Part shown: piece by piece, positions 25,460 through 33,278 of the stretch | How positions within the stretch are numbered: position 1 is the first letter of the stretch | Layout of the letters: each line of letters opens with the position of its first letter | DNA from: Microbacterium saperdae | Lineage (GTDB): Bacteria; Actinomycetota; Actinomycetes; Actinomycetales; Microbacteriaceae | Direction of reading: 5' to 3' | DNA: 64,000 nt | Assembly: GCF_006716345.1 (NCBI RefSeq) | Contig: NZ_VFOX01000001.1 | Span: 2,728,001-2,792,000 of the forward strand | Translations under genes and position numbers: made by a program | Notes under the pieces: model-generated | Database searches by the model: none | The model's input: only the letters and a program-made list of their open reading frames with translations | What the model was told of the DNA's origin: nothing

Positions 25460-27147
25460 GCGAGCTCCCCCGGTCCCGATCGCTGCTGCTGTTGCTGTTG
25501 CTGCTGTTGGTGGTGGCGCACCTCGAGATCCTCGTCCTGCGGAGAGGAGAGGAACGGCGGATGCGGCTCCTCCCGCGGCGGTGCCGACACGACCGCGATC
25601 GCTCCGGTGGCGATCGAGACCTCGTCGGAGGCCGGATCCGAGAGCCCGGCGACCGTGGTCGTGGGCCCCGTGAACAGAGAGGGATCCAGCACCCAGGTGT
25701 CCTTCGACCCGCCACCCTGACTCGAGTTCACGACCAGTTGCCCCTCGGGCAGCGCGACGCGCGTGAGACCCCCTGGCAGCACCCAGATGTCGTTTCCGTC
25801 GTTCACGGCGAAGGGGCGCAGATCGACATGCCGGGGCCGGAAGCCGTCCTCCACCAATGTGGGGATCGTCGACAGTTGCACCACGGGCTGCGCGATCCAG
25901 CCGCGCGGATCCGCCAGGAGAGTCGCCCGCAGCGCCTCGAGCGTGGTCCGCGAGGCATCCGGTCCGACGACGAGTCCCTTTCCTCCGGAACCGTCGACCG
26001 GTTTCACGACGAGTTCGTCGAGGCGATCCAGCACCTCTTCGAGCGCCTCCGGCTCCTCCAGCCGCCAGGTGTCGACGTTCGGGATGATCGGGTCCTCCCC
26101 CAGGTAGTACCGGATGAGCTCGGGCACGTACGTGTACACGAGCTTGTCGTCGGCGACGCCGTTGCCGATCGCGTTGGCGAGCGTGACGTTGCCCAGCCGT
26201 GCCGCGAGCATCAGCCCCGGCGCGCCCAGCACGGAATCGGGCCGGAAGTGCTGCGGGTCCAGGAACTCGTCGTCGACGCGGCGGTAGATCACGTCGACGC
26301 GGGTGGGTCCCGCGGTCGTGTGCATCCATACGCGCCCGCCGGAGCAGAAGAGGTCGCGCCCCTCGACCAGCTCGATGCCCATCATCCGGGCGAGCAGGGT
26401 GTGCTCGTAGTAGGCGGAGTTGTAGACGCCGGGGGTGAGCACCACGACGGTCGGATCCTCGACACCGGCGGGCGCCGCGGCGCGCAGCGCCTGCAGCAGC
26501 CGGCCCGGGTAGTCGACCACGGGTCGCACGCGCAGGCTGGTGAAGAGCTCGGGCAGCGTCTGCGCCATGACCCTCCGGTTGGCGAGCACGTAGCTCACGC
26601 CGCTCGGCACCCGGACGTTGTCCTCCAGCACGCGCCACGCCCCCTTCTCGTCGCGGATGACGTCGATGCCAGCGACATGGATGCGCACCCCGTTCGCCCC
26701 GACGATGCCTGCCGCCTGGCGATGGAAATGCGAGGACGAGCTGATCAGCGACGCCGGGATCACGCCGTCGTGCACCGCGAGCTGCGGGCCGTACACATCC
26801 GCCAGGAACGCCTCGAGCGCGCGCACCCGCTGCTTCACGCCGGACTCGACGTATCTCCAGTCGTCTGCGGCGATCACGCGCGGGACCACGTCGAGCGGGA
26901 ACGGCCGCTCCTCTCCGGCGAAGTCGAAGGTCACCCCCTGCGCGAGGTACGAGCTGGCCAGGGCATCCGTCCGCGCCCGCAGCTCCGCGTCGTCCATCCC
27001 GGCCAGCGCCGGGTACATGTCCTTGTAGGGCAGACGCACGTCGCCGCCACCCGGCAGCGCCTCCGTCGGGAACATCTCGTCCCAGGGCTGAGGCCCGCTC
27101 CGCACCGGCGACCGACGAGAGGTGTATCCGTTGAACAGCGACTCCAT
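25453..27147 (-). CDS. Circularly permuted ATP-grasp protein
   Basis: This ATP-dependent ligase-like protein of 564 residues should join a carboxylate to an amine. Permuted ATP-grasp landmarks are VLEDNVRVPSGVSYVLANR, VVKPVDGSGGKGLVVG and DLRPFAVNDG. It heads the operon with alpha-E and transglutaminase-like genes. The C-terminal ~40 residues are a low-complexity tail with nine consecutive Gln after two His, then an acidic/Pro-rich run; this tail is not part of the domain. The start ATG 27147 has only a weak upstream site (CGGAAG). The product is unknown, but the family pattern is clear. Confidence 0.92.
   Translation of the reverse strand: MESLFNGYTSRRSPVRSGPQPWDEMFPTEALPGGGDVRLPYKDMYPALAGMDDAELRARTDALASSYLAQGVTFDFAGEERPFPLDVVPRVIAADDWRYVESGVKQRVRALEAFLADVYGPQLAVHDGVIPASLISSSSHFHRQAAGIVGANGVRIHVAGIDVIRDEKGAWRVLEDNVRVPSGVSYVLANRRVMAQTLPELFTSLRVRPVVDYPGRLLQALRAAAPAGVEDPTVVVLTPGVYNSAYYEHTLLARMMGIELVEGRDLFCSGGRVWMHTTAGPTRVDVIYRRVDDEFLDPQHFRPDSVLGAPGLMLAARLGNVTLANAIGNGVADDKLVYTYVPELIRYYLGEDPIIPNVDTWRLEEPEALEEVLDRLDELVVKPVDGSGGKGLVVGPDASRTTLEALRATLLADPRGWIAQPVVQLSTIPTLVEDGFRPRHVDLRPFAVNDGNDIWVLPGGLTRVALPEGQLVVNSSQGGGSKDTWVLDPSLFTGPTTTVAGLSDPASDEVSIATGAIAVVSAPPREEPHPPFLSSPQDEDLEVRHHQQQQQQQQQRSGPGELAC
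25483..25509 (-). repeat. CAG/CAA polyglutamine tract in the ATP-grasp gene
   Basis: Nine consecutive Gln codons (CAG and CAA mixed) lie 10 codons before the stop of the ATP-grasp gene, followed on the N-terminal side by two His codons. Trinucleotide runs like this expand and contract by slippage, so length may vary between strains. Confidence 0.9.
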
Positions 27148-27239
27148 GTCGGAATACTTCCGTGGCGTGGTTTCGATGATGTTTCCGAGGGAAGTCGGAG
27201 CGGCGACAGCGGCGGGCAGGAACGGTAGAGTTCACCTGT

Positions 27240-27276
27240 CCGGTCTTTCGACGACCGGTGCCCGAAAAAGGGGCAC
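27240..27276 (+). promoter_or_regulatory. Two adjacent hairpins in the leader of the ThDP enzyme gene
   Basis: CCGGTC (27240-27245) pairs with GACCGG (27253-27258), and GTGCCC (27258-27263) with GGGCAC (27271-27276), sharing one G. They lie about 80 nt before the ATG at 27354 in a 205-bp divergent region. They could be a structured 5' leader or an operator. They do not match the TPP riboswitch core or guanidine-II loops. Confidence 0.35.
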
Positions 27277-27353
27277 GAAGCACTCCGCACGGCAGCGGAG
27301 GCGAGACACATACGGATACCCCGTTCTCCGTCCCTGTCTCGAAAGGCTTTCGC

Positions 27354-29003
27354 ATGCCCACTGTCTCTGCGCACGTCGCGCTCACCCTCGCCCAGCACAT
27401 CGATGCCGTCTTCGGCGTGATGGGCAACGGCAACGCCTACTTCCTCGACGCCATCGAGACGCAGACCTCCGCCGTGTTCACGGCCGTCCGCCATGAGCAG
27501 GGCGCGGTGGTGGCCGCAGACGCGCACTTCCGCGCGTCCGGTCGCATCGCCGCCGGAACCTCGACCTATGGCGCCGGATTCACCAACACGCTCACGGCTC
27601 TCGCCGAAGCCGTGCAGGCGCATGTGCCGCTGGTGCTCGTGGTGGGCGACGAGCCGACCTCGGGCCCGCGCCCGTGGGATGTCGACCAGATCGCCCTCGC
27701 CTCGGCCGTGGGGGCGCGCACCTATACGGTCGGGCGCGCGGATGCCGCCGCCACCACCGTGATCGCGATCGAGCACGCACTCACGTATCGAGTGCCGGTC
27801 GTGCTCGCGATCCCCTATGACGTCGCCGCCCTCGAAGCCGGTCCGGTGGCGGAGGCTCCCTCGCCGCGTGTGCCCGCCCCGCTGGCCCCGAAGGGCGAGT
27901 TCGCCGAGGGGATGCTCGACGAGATCGCCGCCGCGCTCCAGAGTGCAGAGCGTCCGTTCCTCCTCGCCGGCCGCGGGGCCTGGCTCGCGGGGGCGCGCAC
28001 CGCGCTCGGCGAGCTCGCACACGCGACGGGTGCCCTCACCGCCTCATCCGCTCTCGGGCGCGGCGTCTTCCCGGAGGGCCGCTACGACCTGGGCGTCACC
28101 GGCGGCTTCGGCGCCGACGGGGCGATGGAGCTGATCCGCTCCGCCGACGTCGCCGTGGTCTTCGGAGCCTCCCTGAACCAGTTCACGATGCGCTTCGGCG
28201 AGCTCTTCGCCCCCGGAACCCGCGTCTTCCAGATCGACATCGCCGCAGCCGCGACCCACGCGCACATCAGCGGTTTCGTGGCCGCCGACGCGCGCGTGGC
28301 CGCCGAGGCCCTCGTGTCACGCCTCTCGACCGCTGCCCCTGCTGCTCCGTGGCGCGAGACCGTCGACGTCGCCGCTGCCCGCGCCTATGACGCCGGAGAC
28401 GACCTCGCACCCGACGGACGCCTCGACCCCCGCTCGGCCGCCCGCCGCATCGCCGCGCTGATGCCGGAAGACCGTGTCGTCGTCTCGGACGGCGGACACT
28501 TCATCGGCTGGGCGAACATGTACTGGCCCGTCGCGGCGCCGGATCGCATGATGATGATCGGCACGGCATTCCAGTCGATCGGCCAGGGCTGGCCCAGCGT
28601 CGTCGGCGCCGCCCTCGCGCGCCGCGAATCCACGGTCGTGCTGACCTCGGGAGACGGCGGCGGGCTGATGGCCATCGCCGATCTCGAGTCCGCGGTCCGC
28701 GCTGCCGGTGGGCGCGGCATCGCCGTCATCTGGAACGACGCGGCATATGGCGCCGAGGTGAACCTCTACGGCTTGAAGGGACTCGCCGAAGGACCGATGC
28801 GCATCCCCGAGGTCGACTTCGCCGCCTTCGGCGCAGCCGTCGGCGCCGAAGGCGTGGTTGTGCGCACGCTCGCGGACCTCGACCGTCTGGCCACGTGGGC
28901 CGAGGAGGATGCGGCCACCCGCCGCTTCCTGCTGCTCGACCTGCGCATCTCCGGAGACGTGATCGCGCCGTACCAGCAGGAGATCATCCGCGTGAACTCC
29001 TGA
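27354..29003 (+). CDS. Thiamine diphosphate-dependent enzyme, acetolactate synthase-like
   Basis: This three-domain ThDP enzyme of 549 residues has the cofactor-activating Glu in RHEQGAVVAAD, a central FAD/transhydrogenase-like domain, and the ThDP/Mg motif GDGGGLMAIADLESAV with its Asn in WNDAAYG. The family covers acetolactate synthases, 2-oxoacid decarboxylases and benzoylformate-type enzymes; the central-domain segments do not decide which. ATG at 27354 follows GAAAGG. Neither ilvC nor a regulatory acetolactate subunit is adjacent, so biosynthetic acetolactate synthase is unlikely. A catabolic carboligase or decarboxylase is the safer statement. Confidence 0.82.
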   Translation: MPTVSAHVALTLAQHIDAVFGVMGNGNAYFLDAIETQTSAVFTAVRHEQGAVVAADAHFRASGRIAAGTSTYGAGFTNTLTALAEAVQAHVPLVLVVGDEPTSGPRPWDVDQIALASAVGARTYTVGRADAAATTVIAIEHALTYRVPVVLAIPYDVAALEAGPVAEAPSPRVPAPLAPKGEFAEGMLDEIAAALQSAERPFLLAGRGAWLAGARTALGELAHATGALTASSALGRGVFPEGRYDLGVTGGFGADGAMELIRSADVAVVFGASLNQFTMRFGELFAPGTRVFQIDIAAAATHAHISGFVAADARVAAEALVSRLSTAAPAAPWRETVDVAAARAYDAGDDLAPDGRLDPRSAARRIAALMPEDRVVVSDGGHFIGWANMYWPVAAPDRMMMIGTAFQSIGQGWPSVVGAALARRESTVVLTSGDGGGLMAIADLESAVRAAGGRGIAVIWNDAAYGAEVNLYGLKGLAEGPMRIPEVDFAAFGAAVGAEGVVVRTLADLDRLATWAEEDAATRRFLLLDLRISGDVIAPYQQEIIRVNS

Positions 29004-29028
29004 CGGCGAGGTGGATAGGCTCCTCGTC

Positions 29029-29883
29029 ATGACGGAAGTTCCCGAGATCCTGCGGTACAACGCCTTCGCGGCCGATCCGACCGGGGGCAACCCCGCCGGT
29101 GTCGTGCTCGACGCTGCCGATCTGAGCGATGAGCGGATGCTGCAGATCGCCGCGGATGTCGGATACTCCGAGACCGCTTTCGTCACCGCGAACCGCAGCG
29201 AGGCCGGCACGCCCCGCTATCGCGTGCGGTTCTGGTCGCCGGCGGCGGAGGTGCCGTTCTGCGGGCACGCGGCAGTCGCGACGGCGGTGGCTCTGGCCGA
29301 GCGGAACGGCGCGGGTGAGGTGGTCTTCGAGACCGGCGGTGGCGAGGTGACTCTCCACTCCACCTCGGATGGCGAAGGCACGGTCACCGTGTCGTTCACC
29401 AGCGTCGAACCGGAGGTTCGGGATCTCGAGGAGGACGTGCTCGCACGGCTGCTCGAACTGCTCGGCCTCGCACGATCGGATCTCGATCCGCGCTTCCCTC
29501 CGAAGGAGGCGTTCGCCGGAAACTGGCATCCGACCCTCGTCATCCGGGACCGCGAGCTGTTCGATCAGTTCCGCTTCTCCCCCGCACCCGTCGCGGCGCT
29601 GATGCGCGAACAGGGATGGCACGGCACCGTCACGGTGCTGCACGCGTCGGGAGACTCGGACTTCGACGCGCGGAACATCTTCCCGGTCGGCCGCATCACG
29701 GAAGATCCGGCGACGGGATCCGCGGCAGCATCGACGGGCGCCTTCCTGCGTGATCTGGGTCGCGCGGGCCGGACGATCCGCATCCACCAGGGTGCCCACG
29801 TGCGACGCCCGAGCCTGCTCACCGTGACGATTCCCGCAGTCGGCGGGATCGTGGTGTCCGGCGGCGCGGTGCGCCTCTCCTGA
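29029..29883 (+). CDS. PhzF-family isomerase
   Basis: This protein of 284 residues has the diaminopimelate epimerase fold of the PhzF family. The catalytic Glu lies in VGYSETAFV, and the signatures are FWSPAAEVPFCGHAAVAT and TEDPATGSAAAS. The family name comes from phenazine synthesis, but most members, including this lone copy with no other phz gene, have unknown substrates. ATG at 29029 begins 25 bp after the ThDP gene stop, so co-transcription is possible. Confidence 0.9.
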   Translation: MTEVPEILRYNAFAADPTGGNPAGVVLDAADLSDERMLQIAADVGYSETAFVTANRSEAGTPRYRVRFWSPAAEVPFCGHAAVATAVALAERNGAGEVVFETGGGEVTLHSTSDGEGTVTVSFTSVEPEVRDLEEDVLARLLELLGLARSDLDPRFPPKEAFAGNWHPTLVIRDRELFDQFRFSPAPVAALMREQGWHGTVTVLHASGDSDFDARNIFPVGRITEDPATGSAAASTGAFLRDLGRAGRTIRIHQGAHVRRPSLLTVTIPAVGGIVVSGGAVRLS

Positions 29884-29928
29884 GGCACACCCGCGCTCGC
29901 GATCCCTCACGTGCGTTAGCCTTCCGGG

Positions 29929-30363
29929 ATGCCTGCCATCCGCAACATCGCCGTCGGCCTGCCCGTGAGACAGGGGCACGTGCTCGCGCTGTTCGGCACG
30001 GATCGGTCCCGCGGACTCGACTTCCTCCGGGCGATCGGTGGCGGGATCGAGTTCGGCGAGCGGGCCGAGGAGGCGCTGCATCGCGAGTTCATGGAGGAAC
30101 TCGGCGTGACTCTGCAGGCCGTGGAACTGCTCGGCGTGCGCGAGAACATCTTCACGTACGAAGGCGTGCCGGGCCACGAGATCGCCCACATCTACGCGGT
30201 GACCTCGTCGGCGCTGGATGACGTGCCCCTGGATGCCGAGCTGCACGTGCTCGACCAGGGCAGCCCCGTGAGATGGGTGCCGATCGCCGAGGTGCGCGAG
30301 GGCCTGCGTCCGTTGTTCCCCGACGGAGCGACGGAACTGCTGCTCGGCCTCGACGCAGGCTGA
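29929..30363 (+). CDS. NUDIX hydrolase
   Basis: This hydrolase of 144 residues acts on nucleoside diphosphate-linked compounds. The Nudix box runs from GGGIEFGERAEEALHRE into FMEELGV, with all catalytic Glu residues present. The surrounding sequence (VRENIFTYEGVPGHEIAHIY) is typical of small housecleaning NUDIX proteins. It lies 45 bp after phzF. The substrate is not predictable. Confidence 0.9.
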   Translation: MPAIRNIAVGLPVRQGHVLALFGTDRSRGLDFLRAIGGGIEFGERAEEALHREFMEELGVTLQAVELLGVRENIFTYEGVPGHEIAHIYAVTSSALDDVPLDAELHVLDQGSPVRWVPIAEVREGLRPLFPDGATELLLGLDAG

Positions 30364-30694
30364 CGCTGCGGGGCTTTCGGGGTGTCGGGCGCTTCGGGGC
30401 GCCGAGCGCACGGGGTGTTGCCGAGTGCACGGGATGTTCGCGCGGGTAGGTCGTGCACTCGGTGGGGGGGGGCTCGTGCACTCGGGAGGTGCTCGTGCAC
30501 TCTCGGTGGGTGCCGCCGGCACGGCGATGCGAGGGGCTACGCCGTCTCGACGACAGCTGTGGAGAGGTCGCTTCGTGAGCGCTTCTGGGGAGTGCGAGTG
30601 GATGCGGATCGTGTTCCGGAATATCGCTCTGGCCTGGGCCTTTTTTGGTGGTTTTCGGGTCGGAATGTCGGTGGTCCCGGGTTGAATGAGGGGT
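30364..30694. repeat. Non-coding stretch with repeated GTGCACTCGG-like units and a G9 run
   Basis: No gene is seen in these 331 bases. The first part is strongly G-rich on the plus strand. Two near-identical direct copies of CCGAGNGCACGGGNTGTT lie at 30402-30419 and 30421-30438. The reverse-oriented core TCGTGCACTC follows at 30451, 30474 and 30493. A run of nine G lies at 30464-30472. The second part (about 30600-30690) is less GC-rich and probably holds the promoter of the HNH gene. Confidence 0.7.
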
Positions 30695-32208
30695 ATGGAC
30701 CACCCCGTGGATGTGCTCGATCAGGTCGTGAGCGACCTCGATGCGGTGGTGCGCGCGGGGTCGGTTTCGGGGGTGTCGGATGCGGAGAAGCTCGACGTGC
30801 TGCGCGCCGCAGGGGATGTGGTACGGCGGGCGGAAGCGTTGATCGTGGAGACGGTGGCCTCGGTGCCCGCACGGCCGGCGGGGTCGGGGATCCGGCGTTC
30901 TGCGGACAGTTCGGCTGCCGCAGCATGAGCGAGCTGCTGCAACGGGTGTTGCGCACGGATACGGCGGGGGCGGGACGGGTGGTGAAGGCCGCACGGCTGG
31001 TGCGCCGTGAGGTGAACATCAGCTCCGGGGGCTGGGTGCCGGCATTGTGGCCGCAGCTGCGGGAGGCGCTGGTGGACGGGGCCCTCGGGATCACCGGGCT
31101 GTTGGCGGCGACGGGGCCGATCGAACAGGCACGAGGACGCGTCGGAGCGGCAGACCGGGCGCGGGCGGACGCGGAGCTGGCGGGGTATGCGCGCGGATGG
31201 GGCGTCTCAGAGACGGAGGTCGATGGCGATGCCGATACCGAGGGCGATGCCGATGGTCTGGAAGCGGGGCCGGCGGCGACGCCGGAAGACCTGCGGGTGC
31301 TCGCGCAACGGATCGTGATGTTCCTCGACCCCGACGGCGCCGAGCCCGCGGAGGAGATCGCGATGCGCGGCCGCGGGGTGATCCTCGGGCGGGTGAAGAA
31401 CGGGTTGATCCCGATCCGTGGGGACCTGTTGCCGGAGACCGCGGGACAGTTGCAGCGCATCTGGGACGCGTATCTGAACCCGAGAGTCGACGGGCCACCC
31501 GTGCCGGGCGTGCAGTTCGTGCCGTCTGAAGAGCGGGATGCTCAGGGCGTGCAGGATCGGGAGGATCGGGACGGTGGTGTGTTGCCGTCCGGGGACCCGC
31601 GCGGGCAGGTCGACCCCCGCACCCGCGCGCAGAAGCAACACGACGCGTTCACCGCAATGCTCGGGATCGCTGCCCGCCACGACGACATGCCGACACTCGG
31701 CGGGGCCGCGCCGACACTGATCGTGTCCGTGACGGCGGAGGACTATGCGACCGGGCACGGGTGGGCGCACGTGGACGGCATCGACACCCCGACCACGATC
31801 GCTGCCGCCCGGCACACGGCCTGCGGCGGCACGATCCAACGCGTGCTGTTCGACCCCGAGGGCCGCATCGTCGGGATCGGGAACACCGACCGCATCTTCA
31901 CCACCCACCAACGACGCGCGATCACCCTCCGCGACACAGAATGCTTGATCCCCGGGTGTCACGTCCCCGCATCGTGGTGTGAGATCCACCACGTGCAAGA
32001 ACACTCCCGCGGTGGGCCGACACATACCGATAATGGTGTCGCGTTGTGTTGGCATCATCACCGCACCCTCGACACCTCCGGGTGGGAGATCCGCATGGAC
32101 AACGGTGTCCCCACCGTCCGCGGACCCGCCTGGTGGGACCCCACACGACGATGGCGCACACCACGACCCGCATTCACCGCAGATCGTCGATCTGCCAGAA
32201 CCACTTGA
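30695..32208 (+). pseudogene. DUF222/13E12-type HNH endonuclease, split by a frameshift
   Basis: The N-terminus (MDHPVDVLDQVVSDLDAV...) runs in one frame from ATG 30695 and stops at 30928. The rest (FCGQFGCRSMSELLQRVL onward to 32208) is in another frame. Inserting one G in the G4 run 30886-30889 joins them into a 504-residue protein with the usual family order: helical DUF222 region, then a C-terminal HNH domain (CLIPGCHVPASWCEIHHVQEHSRGG, then ALCWHHHRTLD). The frameshift could be real or a homopolymer sequencing error. These genes occur in many copies in Microbacteriaceae and may be mobile-element-associated; their role is unknown. Confidence 0.85.
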
Positions 32209-32218
32209 TCTGCCAGAA
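32189..32218. repeat. Direct repeat GATCTGCCAGAA, two copies 18 bp apart
   Basis: GATCTGCCAGAA occurs at 32189-32200 and again at 32207-32218, spanning the HNH gene stop and ending 8 bp before the lipoprotein GTG. It may be a short tandem duplication or a regulator site. Confidence 0.55.
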
Positions 32219-32225
32219 TCAATGG

Positions 32226-32774
32226 GTGACTGCGTGGCGTGCGAGTGGATACGGAAAGACGGCGATCACCGCCGCGAGCTTCGCCCTGATCATGACCCTG
32301 GCGTCATGCACGGCGAGCACGGAGTCAGGCACCGGGGCCGGCACGGAGACGGCGAAACCAGCCGCGGCATCCCCCACCCCGGTTGCACCCGAGACTCCCG
32401 AACCAGCGGAGACCGAACCGTCCCAGAGCGCCACCGACGGATTCCGTGAGTGGCTGGAGGCATCCCGGCTTCCCGATGTCGAGACCGCCTGCGCGCGCCT
32501 CACCCCCGAACTGGTGACCCGCATGATCGCCGAGCTCGAGGCGAACGGCGTCACCGGAATCGACAGCTGCGAACAGATGATCGCGACCACCGCCGAGCTC
32601 TACCGCTCACTCGACCAGAGTTCCGACGTCGACATCGCCGTACAGGAGGAGACCGGCACCGATGCCACCCTCTTCGTGACCTACCTCGCCTCCGGCGACT
32701 GCGGCACAGTGGTGATGACGCGTCCGACCACAGAGTGGATCATCACCGACCAGTCGACGGAGTGCGCGGGCTGA
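32226..32774 (+). CDS. Putative lipoprotein, unknown function
   Basis: This exported protein of 182 residues has a signal peptide with hydrophobic core AASFALIMTLA and a lipobox LASC, so it should be anchored to the outer face of the membrane. A Thr/Pro/Ala/Glu-rich linker (about residues 30-72) is followed by a small globular domain with Cys residues that could pair (VETACARL, GIDSCEQM, SGDCGTVV, STECAG). No family was recognised. The start is GTG at 32226, chosen because it places the positively charged n-region and core correctly. Confidence 0.75.
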   Translation: MTAWRASGYGKTAITAASFALIMTLASCTASTESGTGAGTETAKPAAASPTPVAPETPEPAETEPSQSATDGFREWLEASRLPDVETACARLTPELVTRMIAELEANGVTGIDSCEQMIATTAELYRSLDQSSDVDIAVQEETGTDATLFVTYLASGDCGTVVMTRPTTEWIITDQSTECAG

Positions 32775-32805
32775 CACGAGCCCACGCCGCGCGCACTCCC
32801 CGACT

Positions 32806-33180
32806 TCAGGCGGCGTAGTCCGGAAGCTCCTGCAGCGTCCAGGTGTTGCCGTCCGGGTCGTCGAACCACACGAACCGCCCCCATCCGAGGTCTTCGACGC
32901 CCTTGGTCGCGACGCCGACGGCCTCGAGCTGCGCCTTCGCCTCGTCGGCGTTCGGCACGACCACCTGGATCGTCTTCTGCTGACCGGGCTCGAGCGGGAT
33001 GTCGAGGCCGGTGCCGAACGCGATCGAGCAGGCCGAACCCGGCGGCGTCATCTGCACGAACCGCAGCCCCTCAGTCGGCGTCTGATCGTGATCGGGGTTG
33101 AATCCGATCTTCGTGTAGAACTCCTTCGAACGGTCGACATCGCTCACCGGCATGAAGATGAGTTCGATCTTCCAGGTCAT
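32806..33180 (-). CDS. VOC-family (glyoxalase/bleomycin-resistance-like) protein
   Basis: This protein of 124 residues has a single vicinal-oxygen-chelate domain with the paired beta-alpha-beta modules typical of the family (IELIFMPVSDVDRSKEFYTKIGF and VWFDDPDGNTWTLQE). The distal Glu of the metal site is seen in TLQE. Members range from glyoxalases to antibiotic-binding proteins; nothing here decides. ATG at 33180 follows GGAGGAG. It is 98 bp from the end of the hydroxylase gene on the same strand and could be co-transcribed with it. Confidence 0.85.
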   Translation of the reverse strand: MTWKIELIFMPVSDVDRSKEFYTKIGFNPDHDQTPTEGLRFVQMTPPGSACSIAFGTGLDIPLEPGQQKTIQVVVPNADEAKAQLEAVGVATKGVEDLGWGRFVWFDDPDGNTWTLQELPDYAA

Positions 33181-33278
33181 CACGCGCTCCTCCTGTCGGG
33201 CGTCGTCGCCCGTCGGCGTCCACGGTACGCCGCGGCACCGACATCCTCCAGGACTCGTCCACGTCGGACCTCGGGCGA

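Noticed and set aside
27148..27353. TPP or guanidine riboswitch before the ThDP enzyme gene
   Set aside because: The TPP core (CTGAGA...) is absent and the hairpin loops lack the ACGR pattern of guanidine-II RNAs.
32046..32225. Longer start for the lipoprotein gene
   Set aside because: It would overlap the HNH gene and bury the signal peptide; GTG 32226 places the signal peptide correctly.
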